Shown here: piece after piece, positions 37,109 through 48,259 of the stretch
How the letters are laid out: each line of letters starts with the position of its first letter
Position numbering within the stretch: position 1 is the first letter of the stretch
Assembly (NCBI RefSeq): GCF_003048375.1
Contig: NZ_CP021642.1
Span: 620,001 to 684,000 of the forward strand
Direction: 5' to 3'
DNA length: 64,000 nucleotides
DNA from: Campylobacter concisus
Lineage (GTDB): Bacteria; Campylobacterota; Campylobacteria; Campylobacterales; Campylobacteraceae
Made by a program: the position numbers and the translations under genes
The notes under the pieces: generated by a model
Database searches by the model: none
What the model was told of the DNA's origin: nothing
The model's input: only the letters and a program-made list of their open reading frames with translations

Positions 37109-37348
37109 GTGGAAAAATCTCAAGAAGTAAAAGAGAAGATAGAGAAAATTTTAGAGGCGAGGTCTGCCTTTTTTGCTGAGCTAGACCGCCAAGTACCAAA
37201 GAAAAATGGCACTGACGTCTTTGACTTTAGCAAGGTCAAAGAGGCTGATCTAAAAGAAATTTACGCTAAATTTTACGCATTTGACTACAACGTAAGAAAG
37301 CTCTTGCCTGACGTTTATAAAGCTTATGATGTGAATTTCAATGTCTGA
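37109..37348 (+). CDS. small conserved hypothetical protein
   Basis: This 79-residue soluble, helical protein starts at GTG with AGAGGAG 5 bp upstream. It is charged (EKSQEVKEKIEKILEAR) with a conserved-looking centre DFSKVKEADLKEIYAKFYAFDY. No family is recognised. It sits 2 bp after the LD-carboxypeptidase gene and its end overlaps alr by 8 bp, implying co-translation. Confidence 0.72.
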   Translation: MEKSQEVKEKIEKILEARSAFFAELDRQVPKKNGTDVFDFSKVKEADLKEIYAKFYAFDYNVRKLLPDVYKAYDVNFNV

Positions 37349-38354
37349 GATACGCTTAAACAAAGCAGCTTACATCCACAATCTAACTAAAATTTGTGAC
37401 AAAGCTGGCGGAAAAGAAAAAGTGATCGTCGTGCTAAAAGATAACGCTTATGGGCACGGCGCAAGGCTAATAGCTAGCGAGGCTAAGAAATTTGGCATAA
37501 AAAACTGCGCTGTAAAGAGCGAATTTGAAGCCAATGAGATTGCTGATATCTTTGAAAATATCTTGATCCTCTCACACATCTCAACAGGCGATGAGAGCGC
37601 TAAATTTACCTACGCCATAAACGACATAGACGCACTTTTAAAGATAAAAGAAAATACAAAAATCAACCTCGCCATCGACACTGGCATGCATAGAAATGGG
37701 CTTGATATAAGCGAGCTTGATTATGCATTTGAAATTTTAGCTAGAAGAAATTTAGAGCTTCTTGGCGCTTATACGCACTTTCGCGCAAGCGATGAGCTAA
37801 ATGCTGATTATTTCGTGCAAAGAGAAAACTTTAACGCCGCAAAAGCGAAAATTTTAGCTCTTTGCGATGAGTTTGGTATAAAAAAACCGATCTTTCACTC
37901 TCATAACTCAGCCGCCCTTGAAAGAGCTAGCGCGGTTGAAGATGAGATGGTGCGTGTGGGTATCGCTCAGTATGGATATGCCCAATTTAATGGCTCTTTA
38001 AATTTAAAGCCAGTGCTTTCACTTTGGGCAAAGCGCGTTAGTAGGCGGGTTTTAAAAAGTGGTCAAAGCGTGGGATATGGGGCTAAATTTATAGCAAAAG
38101 ATGATATAAACGTCGCTACTTACGACCTTGGATATGGCGACGGACTGCTAAGATACAATGGGCTAGGCGAGCTAAGACTTGCAAACGGCGAGATGGTACT
38201 TGGTAAAATTTCGATGGATAGTTTTAGCTGCAAAGATAGTGGCGAGTGGGTCTGTGTCTTTGAGGACGCAAATGTCTGGGCTAACTTTTTTGGCACGATA
38301 AACTACGACATCTTAGTCAAACTCTCGCCAAATATCACTAGAAAATTTATATAA
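37341..38354 (+). CDS. alr: alanine racemase
   Basis: Alr is the PLP enzyme that makes D-Ala for peptidoglycan. The PLP lysine lies in VVLKDNAYGHGARLI (about residues 28-42). The catalytic Tyr region is GYGAKFIA and the C-terminal PLP-contact motif is DLGYGDGLLRYNG. At 337 residues it is shorter than the ~360 of E. coli, as usual in Campylobacter. It is in an operon with the peptidoglycan LD-carboxypeptidase. Confidence 0.94.
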   Translation: MSEIRLNKAAYIHNLTKICDKAGGKEKVIVVLKDNAYGHGARLIASEAKKFGIKNCAVKSEFEANEIADIFENILILSHISTGDESAKFTYAINDIDALLKIKENTKINLAIDTGMHRNGLDISELDYAFEILARRNLELLGAYTHFRASDELNADYFVQRENFNAAKAKILALCDEFGIKKPIFHSHNSAALERASAVEDEMVRVGIAQYGYAQFNGSLNLKPVLSLWAKRVSRRVLKSGQSVGYGAKFIAKDDINVATYDLGYGDGLLRYNGLGELRLANGEMVLGKISMDSFSCKDSGEWVCVFEDANVWANFFGTINYDILVKLSPNITRKFI

Positions 38355-38363
38355 AGGTAATAT

Positions 38364-38795
38364 GTGAAAAAGATCGTTTTATTAGCTCTTGCAAGCCTTG
38401 CTTTTGGTGTGCAAGAGAGTGAGTTTAAAGTCTATGAGCAGATACTAAATCAGCTTGATACAAAGCAGATCCCAGCCTTTGTTGTCCAAACTGCAAAGCC
38501 AAATTTGCCAAGCAGGGTCGATGAGATGATCACGCTAAAAGATGTAAGCAGCGACGGGCTAAACATACATGGCGAGTTTGTCTTAAACGAGACCAAGACA
38601 AAGAAGCTAAAAGGCTACAACAAGGCTCAAATTTCGGCTTTAAAAGATGAATTTTATCAAAACGGAAAAGAGGCACTTTGCAACTCAGGCATGGCAAGAG
38701 CTGCGCTAAATCGTGGCATCACGCTAAGTGGTAGCTACGGCTTTGAGGGCAGACATCTTTTTGATTTGAAGCTGGATAAAAGTAGTTGCGAGTAG
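38364..38795 (+). CDS. hypothetical periplasmic protein
   Basis: This 143-residue predicted exported protein has GTG start 38364 with AAAGG 6-7 bp upstream and a short signal (KKIVLLALASLAFG). The mature part has two Cys (ALCNSG and KSSCE), likely a disulfide, and no recognised domain. It follows alr by 9 bp and overlaps the next exported protein gene. Confidence 0.7.
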   Translation: MKKIVLLALASLAFGVQESEFKVYEQILNQLDTKQIPAFVVQTAKPNLPSRVDEMITLKDVSSDGLNIHGEFVLNETKTKKLKGYNKAQISALKDEFYQNGKEALCNSGMARAALNRGITLSGSYGFEGRHLFDLKLDKSSCE

Positions 38796-39187
38796 CCATT
38801 TTTGCGCTGTTTTTTTGCTCGCTAGCTTTGGCTCTGACGCCAGATATGGCAGCGAAAAATCACGCAACATACTACAAAAAAAAGCTCCCATTTATCTGCA
38901 CACCGACGCTAACGCTTAATGATATCTTAAACGTCGGCGACACACTCATCTACAGATACGCCGTCAAACACGCAAGAAAACAAGAGATCAAAAGGCTTGA
39001 AGAAAAAGAGCTTTTGGAATTTATCGAGGCTATAAAAAAAGAGAATTTAAGAACCGCCTGCAAGGATAAAGAAATTTTAAATATGCTAAGTATCGGCGTT
39101 AGCTTGGATGAAATTTTTTACTCAGAAAACGGCGAACTAATCTTTGAATACACCATAAAAGATGAAGATTGCAAGAGACTGCAGTGA
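38786..39187 (+). CDS. hypothetical periplasmic protein
   Basis: This 133-residue predicted exported protein has a TTG start inside the previous gene (10-bp overlap) and signal RVAIFALFFCSLALALT. Cys at FICTP, RTACKD and DEDCKR could form disulfides. No family is recognised. With the preceding gene it forms a pair of small periplasmic proteins at the end of the Pgp2-alr operon. The repeat array begins ~60 bp after its stop. Confidence 0.68.
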   Translation: MRVAIFALFFCSLALALTPDMAAKNHATYYKKKLPFICTPTLTLNDILNVGDTLIYRYAVKHARKQEIKRLEEKELLEFIEAIKKENLRTACKDKEILNMLSIGVSLDEIFYSENGELIFEYTIKDEDCKRLQ

Positions 39188-39248
39188 AATTTGGGGTTAA
39201 ATTTCAGTTTTTGGGTTGTAAATTTGGTGGAATTTTATTGGACAAAAC

Positions 39249-39276
39249 GCATGCAGTGCGAAGCACAATTGCATGC
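39249..39276 (+). repeat. GCATGC-bounded hairpin (locus C, unit 1)
   Basis: GCATGC, the stem GTGC-GAA-GCAC, then GCATGC, followed by GAACGTGCGAGGGG as at 31993. Confidence 0.75.
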
Positions 39277-39307
39277 ACTTTGAACGTGCGAGGGGATTGA
39301 GGGATCT

Positions 39308-39388
39308 AAAGGGAGATAAGGGGACGGCTTTGCTTCGCAGGCTCGCAACTGCAAGCAGACCGTAATTCAAGTCCCCTTGTCTCCCTTT
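39308..39388 (+). repeat. 18-bp-stem hairpin, long loop (locus C, unit 1)
   Basis: Arms at 39308-39325 and 39371-39388 pair over 18 bp with one G.T-type position. The 45-nt loop carries an extra 30 nt with CTCGCAACTGCAAGCAG compared with the short form. Confidence 0.85.
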
Positions 39389-39450
39389 TGAATAAAAGAG
39401 TTTTTAAATTTAAGGTCTGTATTTTTAAAAATAGAAATTTATTATTTTTC

Positions 39451-39560
39451 AAATTTTAAAATCTCACTCACTCGCAAGAATTGACTACTGATTTTAGGTT
39501 TCGCAAAGCTCTCCACTAAAATCAGAGCTGAAATTACTCGTTCATGAAATTTTAAAATTT
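39451..39560 (+). repeat. intergenic AT-palindrome module, type X2 (locus C, unit 1)
   Basis: Inner arms CTGATTTTAG (39488-39497) and CTAAAATCAG (39516-39525) pair perfectly, as in locus A. Confidence 0.82.
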
Positions 39561-39597
39561 GCCTGACGATCACTTGATTTAACAAAGCAAATTTACA

Positions 39598-39706
39598 AAT
39601 TTTAAAATCTTACTCACTCGCCTTAGCAGACTACTAAATTTAGGCTACACTTCATTTAGCACTAAATTTAGAGCCGTGATATGCTCGCTCATAAATTTTA
39701 AAATTT
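39598..39706 (+). repeat. intergenic AT-palindrome module, type X1 (locus C)
   Basis: This is almost identical to 32288-32397 (they differ at a few bases such as CTTCATTTAG for CTACGTTTAG). Confidence 0.85.
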
Positions 39707-39723
39707 ACTAGAGTTTTTAAACA

Positions 39724-39751
39724 CATGCAGTGCGTCAGCACTGTTGCATGC
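39724..39751 (+). repeat. GCATGC-bounded hairpin (locus C, unit 2)
   Basis: CATGC, the stem CAGTGC-GT-CAGCACTG with a shifted centre, then GCATGC. It starts a second tandem unit of the compound repeat. Confidence 0.7.
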
Positions 39752-39815
39752 CCCTCTAACGTGCGAGGGTTTTTACTCGGGCTTCGCCTCGTAACTGCAA
39801 GCAGACGTGGGATCT

Positions 39816-39896
39816 AAAGGGAGATAAAGGGACGGCTTTGCTTCGCTAGCTCGCAACTGCAAGCAGACCGTAATTCAAGTCCCCTTGTCTCCCTTT
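39816..39896 (+). repeat. 18-bp-stem hairpin, long loop (locus C, unit 2)
   Basis: Arms at 39816-39833 and 39879-39896 enclose a 45-nt loop. Its loop and right arm nearly repeat unit 1. An extra ~40 bp with CTCGTAACTGCAAGCAGAC precedes it. Confidence 0.82.
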
Positions 39897-39937
39897 TGAA
39901 TAAAAGAAATCTATAAATTTAATCAAGCTATCTTTTC

Positions 39938-40041
39938 AAATTTTAAACTTTCACTCACTCGCAAGAATTGACACTAAAATTTGGCTTCACTTGCCACTAA
40001 AATTAGAGCCAAAATTACTCGTTCATGAAATTTTAAAATTT
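39938..40041 (+). repeat. intergenic AT-palindrome module, type X2, partly decayed (locus C, unit 2)
   Basis: Outer palindromes are present. The left inner arm CTAAAATTTG no longer pairs fully with the right one (CTAAAATTAG). No X1 module follows, and htpX ends 67 bp further on. Confidence 0.75.
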
Positions 40042-40107
40042 GTCTATCTTTATTTAAAATTTAAAGCAAAAACAAAAAATTTTGTCCAAATCTACTAAGG
40101 GCTAAAT

Positions 40108-40974
40108 CTACATACCTCTTTTTATCTCTTGCTCTAGTCTTTGAAGCTCAGCGATCCTGTCGCTAGTGCTAGGATGCGTTCTAAAAAGCACACCAAGCTT
40201 GCTAGTTAGCGAGCCAAATGGATTTACGATAAACATATGCGCGCTTTGCTCGCTTGCGTTTTGCATGACGTAAGAATTTGAGTAGTTTTCAAGCTTTCTT
40301 AGCGCGCTAGCTAGCCACTCTGGGTGTCCTGTGAGATAGGCTGCGCCTTTGTCCGCCTTATACTCGCGCTCCCTTGAGATCGCCATTTGGATGATAGTAG
40401 CAGCTAGAGGCATCACAACGGCGATGATTAGTATAATTACTGGGTTGGCGTTTCTTTGTGAGTTTTGATTTTGACCAGTCACGGTGCCTATCTTGGCAAA
40501 ATTTGCAACCATCGCGATAGCTCCAGCTAGTATGGCAGCGACTGAGCCAGTTAGGATGTCGTAGTGCCTTACGTGACTTAGCTCGTGAGCTAGCACGCCC
40601 TCGATCTCGTTTTCATTTAAAATTTTTAAAAGCCCCTCTGTTACTGCAACGGCTGCATGGCTTGGGTTGCGGCCTGTGGCAAAGGCGTTTGGCACCTCTT
40701 CTGGGATGATGTAAATTTTTGGCATCGGTAAATTCGCCTTTTGTGTGAGGCGAGAGACGATCTCGTAAAGACCGTGAGCGTTGCTCTCATCGACTGGGAT
40801 GGCGTTATATCTTTTTAGCACGAGCTTGTCGCTGAAAAAGTAAGAAAATAGGTTCATGCCAGCTGCCATCAAAAAGGCGATCATCATGCCTTGCTCGCCG
40901 CCCACGTAGCCGCCAACAGCGATAAAAACTAGCATTAAAGCAACCATTAAAAAAGCGGTTTTGAAAATTTCCAT
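40108..40974 (-). CDS. htpX: membrane zinc metalloprotease HtpX
   Basis: HtpX is an inner-membrane M48 protease for quality control of membrane proteins. In 288 residues it shows two N-terminal helices (ALMLVFIAVGGYVGG; MIAFLMAAGMNLFSYFF), the zinc motif LAHELSHVRHYD (about 138-149), two further helices, and the third ligand Glu in SREREYKADKGAA. It is followed on the same strand, 8 bp upstream, by a small hypothetical gene. Confidence 0.95.
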   Translation of the reverse strand: MEIFKTAFLMVALMLVFIAVGGYVGGEQGMMIAFLMAAGMNLFSYFFSDKLVLKRYNAIPVDESNAHGLYEIVSRLTQKANLPMPKIYIIPEEVPNAFATGRNPSHAAVAVTEGLLKILNENEIEGVLAHELSHVRHYDILTGSVAAILAGAIAMVANFAKIGTVTGQNQNSQRNANPVIILIIAVVMPLAATIIQMAISREREYKADKGAAYLTGHPEWLASALRKLENYSNSYVMQNASEQSAHMFIVNPFGSLTSKLGVLFRTHPSTSDRIAELQRLEQEIKRGM

Positions 40975-40982
40975 TTTTGTCC

Positions 40983-41345
40983 TTATTTTATAGCATTTGG
41001 CAGGATCGCCGCGTCGATCTCAAATTTCGCAAGCTCGAAAAGGCTTGCTTCACTTTCTATCAAAACAGCGATAAGTGCGTCAAATAGGTAGTTTTGCGCA
41101 ACTTTTGCCAGATCTTTTGCTAGCGTAATATCGGCAATAATAAATTTTGCTCCAGCGGCGTTTGCGATGATAGCTTCGTTGATGTCATTTGCGATGATGC
41201 TAAAGTTTGCTCCAGCTTCTAGCGCTCTTTTTATGAAATTTCTATCAAATTTAAAGAGATTTTGCCTATCGCTTGAAATTTCATCTTCGCTTTTGCAAAG
41301 AAACAGCGGCTCAAATTTGATCAGCTCATCACCCAAAATTTTCAT
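40983..41345 (-). CDS. hypothetical protein
   Basis: This 120-residue soluble protein has alternating hydrophobic strands and helices (FSIIANDINEAIIANAAGAKF, IIADITLAKDLAKVAQNY). The pattern is reminiscent of a degenerate Rossmann- or phosphodiesterase-like fold, but I recognise no family. It lies between htpX and the PP0621-type gene, with a 4-bp overlap with the latter. Confidence 0.7.
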   Translation of the reverse strand: MKILGDELIKFEPLFLCKSEDEISSDRQNLFKFDRNFIKRALEAGANFSIIANDINEAIIANAAGAKFIIADITLAKDLAKVAQNYLFDALIAVLIESEASLFELAKFEIDAAILPNAIK

Positions 41346-41536
41346 CTCTCACCCTTTATGCACTCTTTACAGATGTATTTTCCGTCCCTTAGCACCATTT
41401 GGTCGATGTCGCTAAAGACACCGCATTTGCTGCACTCCTCGAAGTTGCTGGTGCTTATCTTGTCACTTTTTTTTCTATTTTTAAAAAATATGATGTAAAT
41501 CGCAACCAAAATCGCTACAAAAAGCAAGTATTTCAA
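41342..41536 (-). CDS. PP0621-type small membrane zinc-ribbon protein
   Basis: This 64-residue protein has one N-terminal membrane helix ([15 protein letters not shown]) and a four-Cys zinc ribbon (CSKCG and CKEC). That matches the PP0621 family of unknown function. It overlaps its neighbours on both sides by 4 bp, so it belongs to the rsmG-htpX run. Confidence 0.8.
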   Translation of the reverse strand: MKYLLFVAILVAIYIIFFKNRKKSDKISTSNFEECSKCGVFSDIDQMVLRDGKYICKECIKGER

Positions 41537-42102
41537 CGTATCTCCCCTCGGTTTTTGAGATTAAAATATATGTAGTTTCTATTTTTTTCATTATAAATTT
41601 GCGCGTCGATGCCTGAAATTTCATCCATGACGCTTGAGCCCTTGTAGATGAGAAATTTGGTGTTTTCATCATAAAATCCCTCGCAAATTTTTATAAGCTC
41701 TTTTGTCTTGCTAAGCGCCCTTGAGGTGATGAGATCAGCCGTAAATTTATCTGCAAGCTCGATCTTTTGGCTATGAACTTCTAAATTTTGCAAACCAAGC
41801 TCGATCTTAGCGTAGCTTAGAAATGATGACTTTTTGGCTATCGGCTCAAAAAGGTGCCACTTCGTTTGAGGCATCGCAAGGGCTAAAAATATCGCTGGAA
41901 AGCCAGCTCCACTGCCCACATCGATCGCAGTTTTGGCACTTAGGTCAAAAATCTCAAGCGGCTTTATGCTATCAAGCACCTGCTCGCTTATATCTTTATA
42001 ATTGCTTAAGCTATGAACCTTGTTAAATTTAGCAAAAATTTGAGCGTAAGCCTTTACTTTTTCGTCAAATTCTGCTGGCAAGCAAAGCTCATTTTTCATC
42101 AC
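41533..42102 (-). CDS. rsmG: 16S rRNA (guanine-527-N7) methyltransferase
   Basis: RsmG (GidB) methylates G527 of 16S rRNA with SAM. Its 189 residues carry the SAM-binding motif [16 protein letters not shown] (about 66-81) and ITSRAL. It overlaps ribA by 4 bp. Loss of this gene confers low-level streptomycin resistance in other bacteria; the copy here looks intact. Confidence 0.94.
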   Translation of the reverse strand: MMKNELCLPAEFDEKVKAYAQIFAKFNKVHSLSNYKDISEQVLDSIKPLEIFDLSAKTAIDVGSGAGFPAIFLALAMPQTKWHLFEPIAKKSSFLSYAKIELGLQNLEVHSQKIELADKFTADLITSRALSKTKELIKICEGFYDENTKFLIYKGSSVMDEISGIDAQIYNEKNRNYIYFNLKNRGEIR

Positions 42103-42662
42103 AAGATGTGCCCCATTTGCTCTTTTTTGACCTTTAAGTAGCCTTCGTTAAATTTATTTGGTTTGATGACGATAGGCACGCGTTTTACGATCTTTACTGA
42201 GCTTAGTCCGTGAAGTTTTAAAGGATTATTTGTGAGTAAATTTACCTCTTTTATGCCGTAGTGATTTAGGATAAAATCAACCACTTCGTAAGTCCTCTCA
42301 TCGGCCTTAAAACCTAGCTGATGATTGGCTTCTATCGTGTCAAAGCCCTTGTCTTGGAGGCTATAAGCGTTTATCTTGTTTAAAAGCCCGATATTTCTGC
42401 CCTCTTGACGCAGGTAGATGACCATGCCACCATTTTCTTCGATATATTTTAGGCTCGCTTCAAGTTGGTCGCGGCAGTCGCACTTTAGGCTCCCTATCGC
42501 ATCGCCAGTTAAGCATTCGGAGTGAATTCTAAGATTTACAACTTCGCTTAGAGGCTCTTTGTAGATCACGAGGTGCTCTTTTGTCCCTTCTTTGAAGGCT
42601 TGAACCTTATAAGTGCCAAATCTTGAGGGTAGATTTGCGGCGTTTGAAATTTCTATTTTCAT
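42099..42662 (-). CDS. ribA: GTP cyclohydrolase II
   Basis: RibA converts GTP to the first riboflavin intermediate. The zinc ligands are in [14 protein letters not shown], and the catalytic region in [14 protein letters not shown] is followed by the GTP-contacting TNNPLK. It is a stand-alone 187-residue enzyme, not fused to RibB. It is the first gene of the minus-strand run ribA-rsmG-(PP0621)-hyp-htpX and divergent from hemB. Confidence 0.95.
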   Translation of the reverse strand: MKIEISNAANLPSRFGTYKVQAFKEGTKEHLVIYKEPLSEVVNLRIHSECLTGDAIGSLKCDCRDQLEASLKYIEENGGMVIYLRQEGRNIGLLNKINAYSLQDKGFDTIEANHQLGFKADERTYEVVDFILNHYGIKEVNLLTNNPLKLHGLSSVKIVKRVPIVIKPNKFNEGYLKVKKEQMGHIL

Positions 42663-42730
42663 TTTAAATTTACTCCAACTGTGCTAAACTAGCTAAAAAT
42701 CACGCATTTTAACAAAGAAAAGGCAAAAAT

Positions 42731-43702
42731 ATGTTTAAACGTTTTAGAAGATTAAGAATAAATCCAGCTTTAAGAGACATGGTAAGAGAGACTAGCCTTA
42801 GCGTAAATGACTTCATCTATCCGCTCTTTGTGGTCGAGGGCAAAGGCGTTAAAAACGAGATCGCTTCGATGCCAGGCGTCTATCAAATGAGTATCGATGA
42901 AATTTTAAAAGAGTGCGAAGAGATAGTAAATTTAGGCATAAAATCGATCATTTTATTTGGCATACCAAGCCTAAAAGATAGCGTTGGCAGCGACGCACTA
43001 AGTAGCGACGGCATCATCGCAACCGCACTTAGAGCCATAAAGGATAAATTTCCAAATTTAGTAGTCGTCACCGACCTTTGCTTTTGCGAATATACAGACC
43101 ACGGCCACTGCGGCATAATCGACCACGTACATAACACTATCGACAACGACGCCACACTTGAAATTTCAGCCAAACAAGCTTTGATACACGCTAAAAATGG
43201 TGCCGACATGATCGCACCAAGCGGCATGATGGATGGCATCATCGCAACGCTAAGAGAGACACTTGATAACAATGGCTTTGAAAATTTACCAGTGATGGCG
43301 TACTCGACTAAATTTGCCTCAGCTTACTACGGACCATTTCGTGACGTGGCGCAAAGCGCTCCAAGCTTTGGCGATAGAAAGAGCTACCAAATGGACAGCG
43401 CAAACCGCTTGGAGGCGATCAACGAGAGCTTGCAAGACGAGGCGCAAGGCGCTGATATCTTGATGGTAAAGCCAGCGCTTGCTTATCTTGACATCGTTAG
43501 AGAGCTAAGAAATTTGACACTTCTGCCACTTTGCGTCTATAACGTAAGCGGCGAGTACGCACTGCTAAAAGCTGGCGCAAAAGCTGGCATCATCGACTAT
43601 GAGCGCGTCATGATGGAGACATTAATCGGCTTTAAAAGAGCAGGGGCAAATTTGATCATCACCTATCACGCAAAAGAAGCGGCTAAAATTTTAAGGGGCT
43701 AA
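42731..43702 (+). CDS. hemB: delta-aminolevulinic acid dehydratase (porphobilinogen synthase)
   Basis: HemB condenses two 5-aminolevulinate molecules to porphobilinogen in haem synthesis. Its 323 residues show the metal region [14 protein letters not shown] and the Schiff-base lysines in [13 protein letters not shown] and [11 protein letters not shown]. The tract between contains RSPGVMDG-like APSGMMDG. An AAAAGGC ribosome site precedes the ATG. argF begins 2 bp after the stop. Confidence 0.96.
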   Translation: MFKRFRRLRINPALRDMVRETSLSVNDFIYPLFVVEGKGVKNEIASMPGVYQMSIDEILKECEEIVNLGIKSIILFGIPSLKDSVGSDALSSDGIIATALRAIKDKFPNLVVVTDLCFCEYTDHGHCGIIDHVHNTIDNDATLEISAKQALIHAKNGADMIAPSGMMDGIIATLRETLDNNGFENLPVMAYSTKFASAYYGPFRDVAQSAPSFGDRKSYQMDSANRLEAINESLQDEAQGADILMVKPALAYLDIVRELRNLTLLPLCVYNVSGEYALLKAGAKAGIIDYERVMMETLIGFKRAGANLIITYHAKEAAKILRG

Positions 43703-43703
43703 A

Positions 43704-46457
<2,754 letters not shown>

Positions 46458-46509
46458 AAATTATTTTTTTGTCATAAGATATTTAAAATACGTTTAATAT
46501 TTCTTGGTG

Positions 46510-46515
46510 TATAAT
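46510..46515 (+). promoter_or_regulatory. -10 box of the Lap operon
   Basis: TATAAT in GGTGTATAATTCGC lies 54 bp upstream of the TolC-type gene, in an AT-rich region following hemN. Confidence 0.55.
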
Positions 46516-46568
46516 TCGCACCAAAAGTCAAGCAAAAGTTTGGCAATAAAAGGTAAAAGGATCTAGTT

Positions 46569-48248
46569 ATGAAAAAGATGTTAGCAATTAGTGCTTTGGC
46601 TGCAGCAACACTGTTGTCTGCTCAAGATGTCCCTTATAGGATTTTTCTAGCTTCATTCGCTCAAGATGATAGCGCTGCTAGAATCGATAGTGCTGTTAGT
46701 AAAGTAAACAGCAAAATATCAGATAGCAGACTAACTACTGGCGTTTATGAAGTTGGTGGAAGAAAGTTTTTATATGTTGATACAGCTCCAGTTTCTGAAA
46801 ATGAAGCTAATGAGTTACTTGCAAAAGTTCAAAATGAGTCAGGTTATAAAGATGCTTTAATGAGAGCTAAGTCACCTGTAACAAATGCTCAGTCAGCTAA
46901 AAAATCTAATATAGAGCAAACTATATCAGCAGAACCTAAAGCAGCAGCTACAGCACAAGCTGATGATAGCGTATTGACTTTGGATCAAGTTGTAAAAACT
47001 ATTTTAAATGAAAACCCAAGCTTAAAAGCTACAGAATTTAACTACTTACAAGTAGGCAAAGATCTAAAAATAGCTAAAAATGCCTACTATCCAACACTTG
47101 ATGCAGCAGCTAGAGTAGGATATGAGAGAAAACGTCTTGATGATGGTCTTACAACAAGAAGAGGCGATGGCAGAGTATCTGGCGCATCTTTAACTTTAGT
47201 TGAAAACCTTTATAATGGTGGTGCTGATAAAAACAGAATCAACTCTCAAAGCGCAAGACTTGACTCAGCTGCTTACACAGTAGCTCAAGCTGCAGATAGA
47301 CTAACACTAAGCGCTGCAAATGCTTACCTACAAGTTCTTCAAACAAAGAGAATTCTTGACATTGAAGAAGAAAACGTAAAAAGCCATGAAGAAATTTATA
47401 GCCAAATCAAAGATAGAGCAAGATCAGGTTACGGCGTAGCTTCTGAAGAGAGACAAGCTGGATCACGCTATACTTTGGCTCAATCAAACTATATAGCTGC
47501 AAAAAATAACTATGAAGACGCACTTTCTACATTTGAAAAACTATATGGAAGAAAAGTTGCTGCTAAAAACCTAGTAATGCCTGAATTTAACCTGCCATTA
47601 CCAAGCACTAAGGAGGCTGTTTATGATAAAGCTGTTCTTTGCAACCCAACACTTCTAGTTCAAAGATCAAACATCGCTATGGCAGAGTCTGTTGTAAAAG
47701 AGAAAAATGCACCATTCTTACCAAAACTAGATCTTGTTGTGTCTGGTGCTTATGATCACTCAAATGTTTTATATGATGATTATGAAGAGCAAACATTTGA
47801 CGCTCTTTTAAGACTAAACTATAACCTTTACAACAAAGGCAATGATAAGCTAGATAAAGAGAAGAGCCAACTTGCTGTTCAACAAGAGCAACAAACTATG
47901 GACAACCTTGTAAGAGAGCTTAAAGAGTCTTTAGAATTCTCATGGCAAAACTATGTTCTTAACCAAGAGAAAATGGGATATCTAAATCAACACGTTGAAT
48001 ATGCAAAAGCTACACTTGATGCTTACCAAGATGAGTTTAGAATCGGTCGCCGCGACCTTATCAACCTACTTGATGCAGAAAACGAGTACAACACAGCTTT
48101 AAAAGAGATAGCTACAACTGAGACTGCACTATCTTATGCAAAATATAGATTGCTAGATAACATGGGTATGGTTTCAGATAGTTTTGAGCCAGGCTTTGCT
48201 AAGAGATATATTCAAGGCGCTTGCAGTATTCAAAACGACTTAAGATAA
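46569..48248 (+). CDS. TolC-type outer-membrane channel (LapE-like) with N-terminal SPOR-like region
   Basis: This 559-residue protein forms the outer-membrane channel of the type I secretion system. After a signal peptide (SALAAATLLSA), residues ~22-105 (RIFLASFAQDD to GYKDALMRAK) look like a SPOR-type peptidoglycan-binding region, followed by a linker. From ~140 on is the TolC fold with two internal repeats of helices (SLKATEFNYLQVGKDLKIAK, ending EYNTALKEIATTETALSYAK). It heads the operon with LapG, LapD, LapB and LapC-like genes. Confidence 0.88.
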   Translation: MKKMLAISALAAATLLSAQDVPYRIFLASFAQDDSAARIDSAVSKVNSKISDSRLTTGVYEVGGRKFLYVDTAPVSENEANELLAKVQNESGYKDALMRAKSPVTNAQSAKKSNIEQTISAEPKAAATAQADDSVLTLDQVVKTILNENPSLKATEFNYLQVGKDLKIAKNAYYPTLDAAARVGYERKRLDDGLTTRRGDGRVSGASLTLVENLYNGGADKNRINSQSARLDSAAYTVAQAADRLTLSAANAYLQVLQTKRILDIEEENVKSHEEIYSQIKDRARSGYGVASEERQAGSRYTLAQSNYIAAKNNYEDALSTFEKLYGRKVAAKNLVMPEFNLPLPSTKEAVYDKAVLCNPTLLVQRSNIAMAESVVKEKNAPFLPKLDLVVSGAYDHSNVLYDDYEEQTFDALLRLNYNLYNKGNDKLDKEKSQLAVQQEQQTMDNLVRELKESLEFSWQNYVLNQEKMGYLNQHVEYAKATLDAYQDEFRIGRRDLINLLDAENEYNTALKEIATTETALSYAKYRLLDNMGMVSDSFEPGFAKRYIQGACSIQNDLR

Positions 48249-48259
48249 AAATTTAAAAA

